A stretch of 36,840 nt of DNA from Candidatus Omnitrophota bacterium (GTDB lineage: Bacteria > Ratteibacteria > UBA8468 > B48-G9 > DTJG01). Within the stretch, counting starts at the first letter, position 1. Each line of letters opens with the position of its first letter. A program made the translations under genes and the position numbers. Positions 18,343 through 25,274 of the stretch are shown here, piece after piece. The notes beneath the pieces were generated by a model, which saw nothing but the letters and a program-made list of their open reading frames with translations, was not told where the DNA came from and did no database searches. The stretch covers positions 1 through 36,840 of the forward strand of contig JAMWCC010000011.1 in assembly GCA_023818375.1 (NCBI GenBank). The letters are read 5' to 3'.

Positions 18343-18927
18343 ATGAAAAAAATAACACTGCGTCAGGCTGAAATATTAAAATTTATCAGCAGTTATATAA
18401 AAAATAATGGATATAGTCCTTGCGTGGAGGATATCAGACTATATTTTGGTTTCAAAAGTCCAAATGCTGTTACATGTCATCTCAAAAGTCTTATAAGAAA
18501 AGGATATTTAAGTAAAGAATTAAATAAGGCACGCTCCCTAAAAATAAACCTTCCATTTTTTGTATCAGGTATACCTGTACTTGGTAAAATTGCAGCAGGA
18601 AAACCAATCATCGTTGAAGATTTTTCTGGAGATTTTCTTTTCTCTCAGGATGAAATAAAGGATGTTTTCGCTCTGAAGGTCAAAGGAGATAGCATGCAGG
18701 ATGCTCATATTTATGATGGGGATTATGTTATTGTTAGAAAAAATATTGAAATTAATAATGGTGATATTGTTGCAGCTCTGGTTGGTGAAGAAGCAACAGT
18801 AAAGTATTTCAAAAAAGTAAGGAGTAAAATTTTTCTTGTTCCAGCAAATCCATCTTATGAGATTGTGGAAATAAAAGAAAATTTTATTGTCGGTAAGGTG
18901 ATAGGAGTTTACAGGAAAATAAAGTGA
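18343..18927 (+). CDS. lexA: LexA repressor
   Basis: SOS transcriptional repressor and self-cleaving protease, 194 aa. Seen: winged helix-turn-helix (residues 1-65) with recognition-helix sequence GFKSPNAVTCHLKSL; cleavage site Ala85-Gly86 in KIAAGKP; catalytic Ser117 in GDSMQD; and general-base Lys154 in ATVKYF. All elements for RecA-stimulated autocleavage are intact. The S-P-N-A residues of the recognition helix match those of E. coli LexA that contact CTGT, consistent with the operator seen in its promoter. The stop overlaps the next start as GTGA, so lexA, the small gene and dinB form one transcription unit. Confidence 0.97.
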   Translation: MKKITLRQAEILKFISSYIKNNGYSPCVEDIRLYFGFKSPNAVTCHLKSLIRKGYLSKELNKARSLKINLPFFVSGIPVLGKIAAGKPIIVEDFSGDFLFSQDEIKDVFALKVKGDSMQDAHIYDGDYVIVRKNIEINNGDIVAALVGEEATVKYFKKVRSKIFLVPANPSYEIVEIKENFIVGKVIGVYRKIK

Positions 18928-19175
18928 TTATTACAGATGTGAATGAACATATAAAGGTTAAGCTAATAATGGGTAATGGCACTATTAAAATTGTTTCATT
19001 GATATGGAATAATAGGGTTATTCCTGTTGAAAAAATAACATATCGCTGGGTTACAAAGGAAGGCATTTATCCTATTTTTCATTTTGCAATATCATCTGGA
19101 GCCAATATTATGGAGATTCATTTTAATCCAGTAAAACTTCAATGGAAGATCGATAGAATTCATATGGAAGGTTGA
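18924..19175 (+). CDS. small beta-rich protein between lexA and dinB (DUF6504-like)
   Basis: 83 aa, GTG start overlapping the lexA stop (GTGA). No cysteine pairs, signal or membrane segment; predicted mostly beta strand. The pattern VSLIWNNRVIPVEKITYRW, then FHFAISSGANIMEIHF and LQWKIDRIH resembles the small DUF6504-type proteins encoded next to translesion polymerase genes in actinobacteria and Deinococcus (aromatic/W-x-x-R-x-x-x-V, a tryptophan, then a C-terminal W-x-I/L-x-R-I). This is recollection by eye, not a search result. Being sandwiched in the SOS unit with one base to dinB suggests an accessory role in damage tolerance. Confidence 0.7.
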   Translation: MIITDVNEHIKVKLIMGNGTIKIVSLIWNNRVIPVEKITYRWVTKEGIYPIFHFAISSGANIMEIHFNPVKLQWKIDRIHMEG

Positions 19176-19176
19176 A

Positions 19177-20412
19177 GTGAAAAAAATAATTGTTCATATT
19201 GATATGGATGCATTTTTTGCGTCAGTTGAACAGGCATTAAATCCTTTGTTAAAAGGAAAACCTGTGTTTGTTTCAGGTAATACTGCCAGGGATTCTGTGA
19301 TTGCTGCCTGTTCGTATGAGGCAAAAAAATATGGTGTAAAATCAGGAATGAGTGTATATGAGGGATTAAATCTATGTCCTAATGCAGTAATTGTAAAAGG
19401 AAATCCTGAAAGATACATTGATACATCAAAAAGAATTTTTAATATTCTGCAAACTTTTACAGAAAAGGTTGAGCTTTATTCTATAGATGAAGGATTTCTT
19501 GAAATTACACTTGATGATGATTCTTATGAAAATTTAGAAAAATTAGGTCTTTCTATAAAAAAAGCAATCTATGAAGAAACCTCCCTCACCTGCTCTGCTG
19601 GTATTTCCTGCAACAAGACTGTTGCAAAGATTGCATCTGATTTATGTAAACCTGATGGTATTATGATAGTAAAAGAAGAACAAATTCCTGAATTTATGGA
19701 AAATTTACCTGTGGAAAAGGTGCCTGGGATAGGTCCCAGGATGGCTGAATCTCTTACTTTAATGGGTATTGAATTTTGTGGACAGGTAAGGAAGATCCCG
19801 GTGTCTTTATTCAAAAAGAAATTTGGTATTAAAGGAGAAGAAATTTGGTATTTATGCCAGGGTTTTGGAGATACAAGTGTAACTGTTCAATCGCCTCAAC
19901 CAAAATCATTCGGTCATTCATATACTTTAATGGAGGATACAGATGATATAGATCTTTTATTAAGTGTTTTATGTAGATTATCTCATCAGGTTGGAATGAG
20001 GATGAGACAAGAAGATTACTGTGGCAATGTAATTGTTTTAACTTTGAGATATAGCGATTTTACATCATTTACAAAAAGGAAAACTTACCCATTCTGGTTT
20101 AATGATGATCAGACGATATTCAGAAATGCCAGCTCTATTATGATAGAAGAATGCTTTAAAAAAATAAGACTTATTGGGGTTAGTGTCTTGGGTATACAAA
20201 GAAAATATCAAATGTCAATATTCAGAAATGAAAAAAGAGAAAAAATGTTAAAAGCAATGGATTCAATAAACAAAATTTATGGAAGAGACACAATTTTCCC
20301 ATGTTTAATGCTTTATGAAAAGATGAAATACAATCCCGTAAAGAAAACGCATGCTTTTATGTTTGGTGAATTAAAGAAAATTTCTACTCTGATACCAGAA
20401 CAGCCGGTATAA
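19177..20412 (+). CDS. dinB: DNA polymerase IV (Y-family translesion polymerase)
   Basis: Error-prone Y-family polymerase, 411 aa, GTG start one base after the preceding stop. Seen: IIVHIDMDAFFASVEQ with the first catalytic aspartate, the steric-gate phenylalanine pair, YSIDEGFLEI with the second D-E pair (the common form is DEAF; here DEGF), CSAGISCNKTVAKIASDLCKPDG, the helix-hairpin region VEKVPGIGPRMAESL, and a little-finger domain after about residue 240. Complete. It copies past lesions during the SOS response; the shared LexA-controlled promoter supports damage induction. I see no obvious beta-clamp peptide at the extreme C-terminus. The last 29 bases overlap the convergent pseudopilin remnant. 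Confidence 0.96.
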   Translation: MKKIIVHIDMDAFFASVEQALNPLLKGKPVFVSGNTARDSVIAACSYEAKKYGVKSGMSVYEGLNLCPNAVIVKGNPERYIDTSKRIFNILQTFTEKVELYSIDEGFLEITLDDDSYENLEKLGLSIKKAIYEETSLTCSAGISCNKTVAKIASDLCKPDGIMIVKEEQIPEFMENLPVEKVPGIGPRMAESLTLMGIEFCGQVRKIPVSLFKKKFGIKGEEIWYLCQGFGDTSVTVQSPQPKSFGHSYTLMEDTDDIDLLLSVLCRLSHQVGMRMRQEDYCGNVIVLTLRYSDFTSFTKRKTYPFWFNDDQTIFRNASSIMIEECFKKIRLIGVSVLGIQRKYQMSIFRNEKREKMLKAMDSINKIYGRDTIFPCLMLYEKMKYNPVKKTHAFMFGELKKISTLIPEQPV

Positions 20413-20899
20413 AAGGCGCAAACTCACCTTTTTTCAATCTTTCTGGTTCCACAGCTTCAGCGTGTCCATCCAAAAAAAGGATGTTTGCTCTTTGATTATG
20501 CCGGCAGTGAATTACATAATTCTTACCTTTAGATTCTTCAAAGAACCACATTTCTCTCTGGATATTGGTTGCCCACGAATCAGCCAGCAGTATAAAATCC
20601 TTAGGCGGTTTTTTATACTTTTCAGGCAGTTCAGCAATCTTTACAAAACTCCTTGTCCAGCTTCCATAACAGAAGCTGATAGAAACTTGCTGTGGTTCGA
20701 TGGAAGGACAATGGACAATTCTTTTATCTGTTATGTATTTGTAATAACCCATCAGCACAGTTGTCCATATCCTCGGGTAATCTGGTTGTCTCGGGTTTTC
20801 ATTCGGGACAAGATAGTCATTAAAATCAGCCGCGTACATCATGTGTGCCATATGGCATTGTTTTAAATTGCTTATAAAGAGTGTTTGATTTTTTTCCAT
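20384..20899 (-). pseudogene. headless type II pseudopilin / DUF1559-like fragment
   Basis: 171 codons from the ATG at 20899. Seen: ISNLKQCHMAHMMYAADFNDYL, written here in two parts (ISNLKQ and MMYAADFNDYL), matches the stretch that normally follows the N-terminal transmembrane helix of H-x9-DG pseudopilins, and CRHNQRANILFLDGHAEA carries the H-x9-DG motif near the C-terminus. The prepilin signal and the GFTLIE-type hydrophobic helix that should precede are absent; upstream codons read the opposite strand of another frame. Without them it could not be processed or assembled, so I call it 5'-truncated. Homology stops near 20875-20899, the likely breakpoint. The family is abundant in PVC-type genomes. 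Confidence 0.75.
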
Positions 20900-21347
20900 T
20901 AGAGAAAAGCATAAATATTCCTGTTGGGATTTTTGCAAAATTACTGCTGATGGAGAAAAATGGAAGATTAATGTTGGGAGAAACAATCTTACAGGGCCTA
21001 TTGAAGAACGGGTTTCATGCTGGCCAAGAATCAAAAAGTCATTTCATGAAATAGACAATTTTGGAACACTTGTTTTTAAAAAGGATTTGCTTGATGCAAG
21101 GACAGCAAAAATTAAGGAAGATATGATAAATCTTTCACGATATACTACTCTCAAAAAAAGAATAATTGACCTTGCTGATGCTTATAGGAACGACTATATG
21201 AAGTATCTTGAAAAAGCAGATGCTATTCCTTCTCTTTCTGCAGATGCAAAACATCTTAAGGGGGTCTGGATTACTGTTATTGATTATTATGAGAAAATAA
21301 AAGGTGAAAAAAATTTCAATAGAAAATTTATAAAACCGAGATTATGA
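20889..21347 (+). pseudogene. C-terminal remnant of an unrecognised protein
   Basis: An open frame with protein-like composition from a stop at 20886 to the TAG-type end at 21347, about 150 codons. Seen: KYSCWDFCKITADGEKWKIN, GRNNLTGPIEERVSCW, then a helical tail with LADAYRNDYMKYLEKAD and HLKGVWITVIDYYEKIKG. No ATG lies near its 5' end; the first usable starts (TTG 21087, ATG 21123) would discard the tryptophan/cysteine-rich part. It faces the pseudopilin fragment, and both lose their 5' ends at the same place, so it looks like the tail of a gene cut by a rearrangement. I do not recognise the family. A short expressed protein from 21087 cannot be excluded. Confidence 0.5.
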
Positions 21348-21362
21348 ATTTGGATGAATTTT

Positions 21363-23372
21363 TTAAGGTAATTCTTGATTCTGATGGTGATGAAATTTGT
21401 AAACTTTTCCGATTTCGTTTTCAAAGATAATGCAGAAAATTGATGGATGTAAATTTGCCCAGGTTTCTTCAATAAATGGTTCTGGACTTCTTTTTTTTAT
21501 CACCAGTAGCTGTACTCTATGTTTTACCAGTCCTTCAAACCATATTTTAAAATCTGGTGATGATCGGTACAAAGACTCAAGTTTTTTAAAATCATAGGGA
21601 GAAAAAAATTCACTTTTATCAATTAAATATTCATGAATTAGTGTTTCTTCTAGTCTGTTCACTGGTTGATAATACACAAAGTTTTCAAGATCTTTGCCAT
21701 AAAAAGGAAAAATGAAGAAGTCTCCTACATATGCGATTGCTTTTTTTTGTCCAGGTTTATAAGAATCAACAAAGCTCCAGACTTCTGCTTGCTTTCCATA
21801 AAAAATTTCGAAGACTTTCATCCTTGTATTTTTATAGAATTGGATATTTGAAAAAAAAATAAAAATTAGCGTAGTTGAAGTAATTAGTGATGTAGCGATT
21901 GAAATTTTTCTTATTTTTTCCTTTTGTGAAAAAAGTCCTAAAAGCAGTGGAAAGATGAAAAGGAATAAAAAAAGGCTCATAAGAGTTAATATTGGATGTG
22001 AAAAGGAAAAATGGGAAAACATAATCAAAAATAAAAATTTTGCAATATCTGAAAATTTTTGAGTATATCCATCGGTTATTTTGTCGAAAAGGATTGCGAA
22101 ACTTGAGCAGAAAAATCCGTATATAATTAACAGATGTCGCATCTGGTAATAATACGTAGGAAAAACAAAAACATATGCAAGAATAATGATTATTGGAAGA
22201 AAAAGAAAATAACAGAATTTTTTATTTACTCTGCAAATTGTCAGTCCTACAAGCCAGACTGAAGTAAGAAACATAAAAATTTCAGAAGGAGCGTCAATTT
22301 CATAAGGGGAGAGTATTGTTTGGAAAAAATGCCGAAATTTTGTAATAAGACTTTCTTCGGGGAAGGTGTAAAGCCCGTTTAAATTGAACATCAAAAAGGA
22401 AATTTTTGCAGGATAAAGCGGATTTCCTGTTAGTATCCAGCATTGAATATACCACCAAAAGCCTGTTAATACAAAAAACAATAATCCCATCATGTATACC
22501 CAATATTTTTCTTTTGGTTTTGTTTTGTTAAAAAACAATAGAGGTAATGAAAAAATCAGAAAAATTAAACCCAGTGTTTTTGTTCCCACAAGCATTCCAG
22601 CGTTAATGCTTGCAAGAATAATTCCATATTTTTTATGTAAAGATAGTAAAAAATAAACAGTTGAAAAATAAAAGGCAACCAGCATCAGATCAACAAAAAC
22701 AAGTGTTACTTGTTTCAAAATTGGTTTTATGATTATGAAAAAGATGGATGCAAAAATTGCTGAATTTTTGGAAACATTAAATTTTCTGAGAATTAAATAA
22801 ATTGCGCATCCAGCATATAAAGCAAAAGGCAATTGAACAAGATTTACAAATATGTCAGAAGCAAATATTAAAAAATGCATCAGGTAAAAAAGATCACCTG
22901 TTAATGGATAGTATGACATGGCAATATCTGAGAAATAAATAGGGATACGCTCTAATCTGCCTGTTTGAAACCACCTGGCAGAAAAAGGAAGGTGATAATA
23001 AATTCCATCAGTCGTTATCGGCGGAAGATTTCGCTGTAATAAAACAATGTTGATTAACCAGGACAAAAGAAAAGCTCCAACGCACAATGCATAAAAATCT
23101 GGTTTTTTTTTTTGGTATTTAACAAAAAGATGGAACTTCTGCTGTCTTTTTAGTTTTAGTAACGTAAGAATTATTAAAATTATCGATAAAAAAACCACTA
23201 AAGAGGTTTTCGTTGCACAGTTGAGAAAGCCTAAAATGGTTAAGCTACCTGTAATAATGCCATAAAAGACAGTAAAAAATACGAGAATATTTTCGGCAAG
23301 GTTTCGGAAACCTAAATGGGTTATTACAAGTAATGTGTTAGCAACCAATAGGCTCAGAATTAGAATAGACAT
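21363..23372 (-). CDS. polytopic GT-C-like membrane glycosyltransferase
   Basis: Integral membrane protein, 669 aa, with about 12-13 hydrophobic segments over residues 1-490 and a soluble C-terminal region of ~170 residues. Seen: a first large periplasmic loop with PITTDGIYYHLPFSARWFQ and IPIYFSDIAMSYYPLTGDL, which resembles the aspartate-bearing first loop of GT-C enzymes (dolichyl-phosphate-mannose transferase / ArnT clan). Such enzymes use polyprenyl-phosphate sugars to decorate lipids, glycans or proteins outside the cytoplasmic membrane. No Shine-Dalgarno is evident. It lies downstream of tRNA-Ser on the same strand and 15 bases from the end of the facing gene remnant. Substrates unknown; a general membrane protein of unknown function is the alternative. 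Confidence 0.7.
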   Translation of the reverse strand: MSILILSLLVANTLLVITHLGFRNLAENILVFFTVFYGIITGSLTILGFLNCATKTSLVVFLSIILIILTLLKLKRQQKFHLFVKYQKKKPDFYALCVGAFLLSWLINIVLLQRNLPPITTDGIYYHLPFSARWFQTGRLERIPIYFSDIAMSYYPLTGDLFYLMHFLIFASDIFVNLVQLPFALYAGCAIYLILRKFNVSKNSAIFASIFFIIIKPILKQVTLVFVDLMLVAFYFSTVYFLLSLHKKYGIILASINAGMLVGTKTLGLIFLIFSLPLLFFNKTKPKEKYWVYMMGLLFFVLTGFWWYIQCWILTGNPLYPAKISFLMFNLNGLYTFPEESLITKFRHFFQTILSPYEIDAPSEIFMFLTSVWLVGLTICRVNKKFCYFLFLPIIIILAYVFVFPTYYYQMRHLLIIYGFFCSSFAILFDKITDGYTQKFSDIAKFLFLIMFSHFSFSHPILTLMSLFLFLFIFPLLLGLFSQKEKIRKISIATSLITSTTLIFIFFSNIQFYKNTRMKVFEIFYGKQAEVWSFVDSYKPGQKKAIAYVGDFFIFPFYGKDLENFVYYQPVNRLEETLIHEYLIDKSEFFSPYDFKKLESLYRSSPDFKIWFEGLVKHRVQLLVIKKRSPEPFIEETWANLHPSIFCIIFENEIGKVYKFHHHQNQELP

Positions 23373-23500
23373 TACAATAGTTCAAAGCTGTCTTTTAGTT
23401 GTATTTCTTTACTTTCCTCACTAATATCATATCAAAGGTTGTTTTTAAAAATCTGCAATAACAATACTATGACAAAAATGTTAGCAATATACCATCTGTG
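23373..23500. other. intergenic, nothing recognised
   Basis: 128 bases between the GT-C-like gene start and the tRNA-Ser 3' end. I see no terminator hairpin, convincing promoter or small reading frame. Confidence 0.5.
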
Positions 23501-23591
23501 CGGAGGGGGTGGGATTCGAACCCACGGTACCGCCTTTCGACGATACAACGGATTAGCAATCCGCCGCACTAGACCTCTATGCGACCCCTCC
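23501..23591 (-). tRNA. tRNA-Ser(GCT)
   Basis: Class II tRNA of 91 bases on the minus strand: acceptor GGAGGGG pairs with CCCCTCC, discriminator G as in serine tRNAs, anticodon loop TTGCTAA with anticodon GCT inside a CGGAT/ATCCG stem, a long variable arm (ATCGTC/GGCGGT region) and T arm GTGGG-TTCGAAT-CCCAC. Reads AGC/AGU. The 3' CCA is not encoded. Confidence 0.96.
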
Positions 23592-23670
23592 GAATAAAAA
23601 ATATTTTATCATATCTTGATGGGTTATCCCAATATCCTGAATTTATGATTTGTCGTATAATAATACGGTT

Positions 23671-25173
23671 ATGATTGGCGAAAAAAAATTTTTTTTATGG
23701 GTTTTGATTTTTTCTTCCTGTATAAGATTACTATTTGCCAGTTTGGTCCCTATTACTGGTGATGAGGCGTATTTTATTGTTTGGGCAAAGCATCTGAATT
23801 ACGGCTACTATGAACATCCACCAATGATTGGCTGGATTATGTGGCTGTTATCGTTTTTGGGAGATAACATTTTTGTGTATAGAATTTTTCCTCTAATTTC
23901 TGTCCCTATAATAGCGCTGCTAATGGTAAAAATTTTGCAGGAATTTGATGAAAAAAAGGCATACCTTTGTGGTTCTGTTTTTCTTTTATCGCCAGTCAGC
24001 ATACTTAATGTTTTGAGTGTGAATGATGTTCCTTTGATTTTTTTTACATTCCTTTCAGGTTTTTTTTTCTATCGGGCAGTTAAGAAAAATAAAATAACAG
24101 ATGCAATTCTATCAGGTTTTTCTGGTGGTTGCGCGTTTCTTTCAAAATATTTTTTTGTGTTGTTCATCCTTGCATTGCTTGGTTTTTGTACAATTTCAAG
24201 AAAAAAAGAATTATGGAAAGTCTTTTCATTTTTTATGTTTGCTGCCCTTCCCTTGATGTTTATCAATCTGCTCTGGAATTACAATAATTGCTGGTTGAAT
24301 GTAATGTTTAACCTTTTTTTCAGAAACAAAAATCTATCAATAGATTTTGCAAATGTTTTTATCTTCATAATTGAACAGATTTTTCTGATGACACCTTTTC
24401 TTGCTTTCGTATTTTTTAAGGATAGGTTTTTCTGGAGAAAGGTTAAAGAAAATAAAAATATCATATTGTTCTGGTATTTTTTTATTGTTCCTCTGGTATT
24501 TTTCTCAATCCTATCATTGACAAAAAAGATTGGGCTTCACTGGATGGCTTCCTTTTATCCTTTTTTCTTCATACTTTTAATTTTTTCCAACGAAAAGATT
24601 ATAAAAAAAGCAATAAGATACAACGTTTATTTTTCCGTAATTTTTTCAATTCTTGTGATGACGATTGTTTTTCTACCTGTTGAAACCTTCCGTTCATTAA
24701 AAAAATACCCTGAAATAGTGATGTTTATGAAGCCTGTCGATTTGTGTAAAAAAATTTGTGAAAGAGCAGATGACAGAATATTAGCTTCAACCGGATATAC
24801 TGAAACGTCGGTATTTTCTTATTATTGTAATCGCGAATTTGTTTTATTTGGTTCAATGTCAAGAAGCGGAAGATATTTTGATTTTATATCAGACTTTAGG
24901 GACTATGATGGCAGGAATTTTTTAATAGTATCTCTCAATGAACGCGATACTAATAGATTTGCAGAGTTATTTAAAAAAATTAATGTAGAAATTATTGAAA
25001 CTTATGGTGCAAGATTTTTTTTCATATACGGAGACTCCTTTATTTTCAATAATTATCGTGAATTGTTTTTGAGAAAACTACTTGATGCATACTATTCTTT
25101 TCCTTTTTGTTTTCCTTCCGGACGCAATTTTTTCAGAGAGAGGTATTTTCCTGAAAACTTGTTTTCTAAATAA
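23671..25173 (+). CDS. ArnT/PMT-clan membrane glycosyltransferase
   Basis: GT39/GT83-like dolichyl-phosphate-mannose transferase family protein, 500 aa. Seen: an N-terminal helix, then PITGDEAYFIVWAKHLNYGY and YEHPPMIGWIMW, the classic first-loop motif with catalytic D-E and the H-P-P signature; about ten to eleven further hydrophobic helices to residue ~350; and a soluble C-terminal domain. It should transfer a sugar from a polyprenyl-phosphate donor to lipid A, glycan or protein at the periplasmic face. The ATG at 23671 is used; an in-frame TTG at 23650 is possible. There is no clear Shine-Dalgarno. Functionally it fits with the O-antigen operon, though it is separate from it. Confidence 0.85.
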   Translation: MIGEKKFFLWVLIFSSCIRLLFASLVPITGDEAYFIVWAKHLNYGYYEHPPMIGWIMWLLSFLGDNIFVYRIFPLISVPIIALLMVKILQEFDEKKAYLCGSVFLLSPVSILNVLSVNDVPLIFFTFLSGFFFYRAVKKNKITDAILSGFSGGCAFLSKYFFVLFILALLGFCTISRKKELWKVFSFFMFAALPLMFINLLWNYNNCWLNVMFNLFFRNKNLSIDFANVFIFIIEQIFLMTPFLAFVFFKDRFFWRKVKENKNIILFWYFFIVPLVFFSILSLTKKIGLHWMASFYPFFFILLIFSNEKIIKKAIRYNVYFSVIFSILVMTIVFLPVETFRSLKKYPEIVMFMKPVDLCKKICERADDRILASTGYTETSVFSYYCNREFVLFGSMSRSGRYFDFISDFRDYDGRNFLIVSLNERDTNRFAELFKKINVEIIETYGARFFFIYGDSFIFNNYRELFLRKLLDAYYSFPFCFPSGRNFFRERYFPENLFSK

Positions 25174-25218
25174 CTGATTTTTCTTTGTTTTAGGTGATTT
25201 AATAGAAACAATTTTTGT

Positions 25219-25247
25219 TTGACTTTAAATTTTCTAAATGCTATAAT
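25219..25247 (+). promoter_or_regulatory. gyrB operon promoter
   Basis: TTGACT (25219-25224) and TATAAT (25242-25247) with a 17-base spacer. The start near 25254 gives a ~21-base leader holding GGAGG (25262-25266) before the gyrB ATG. A 15-base inverted repeat AAACAA-TTT-TTGTTT (25206-25220) touches the -35. It should drive gyrB-gyrA and the downstream genes to lgt. Confidence 0.82.
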
Positions 25248-25274
25248 TTATGTATAAAACTGGAGGCAAATGTT

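Noticed and set aside
23650-23670. Promoter and leaderless start for the PMT-like gene (TATAAT at 23656-23661)
   Set aside because: No -35 element at 16-18 bases and no extended -10; TATAAT-like words are frequent in this AT-rich DNA.
25173-25220. Inverted repeat 25206-25220 as a terminator of the PMT-like gene
   Set aside because: The stem is six mostly A-T pairs with a three-base loop and runs directly into a promoter; too weak for an intrinsic terminator.
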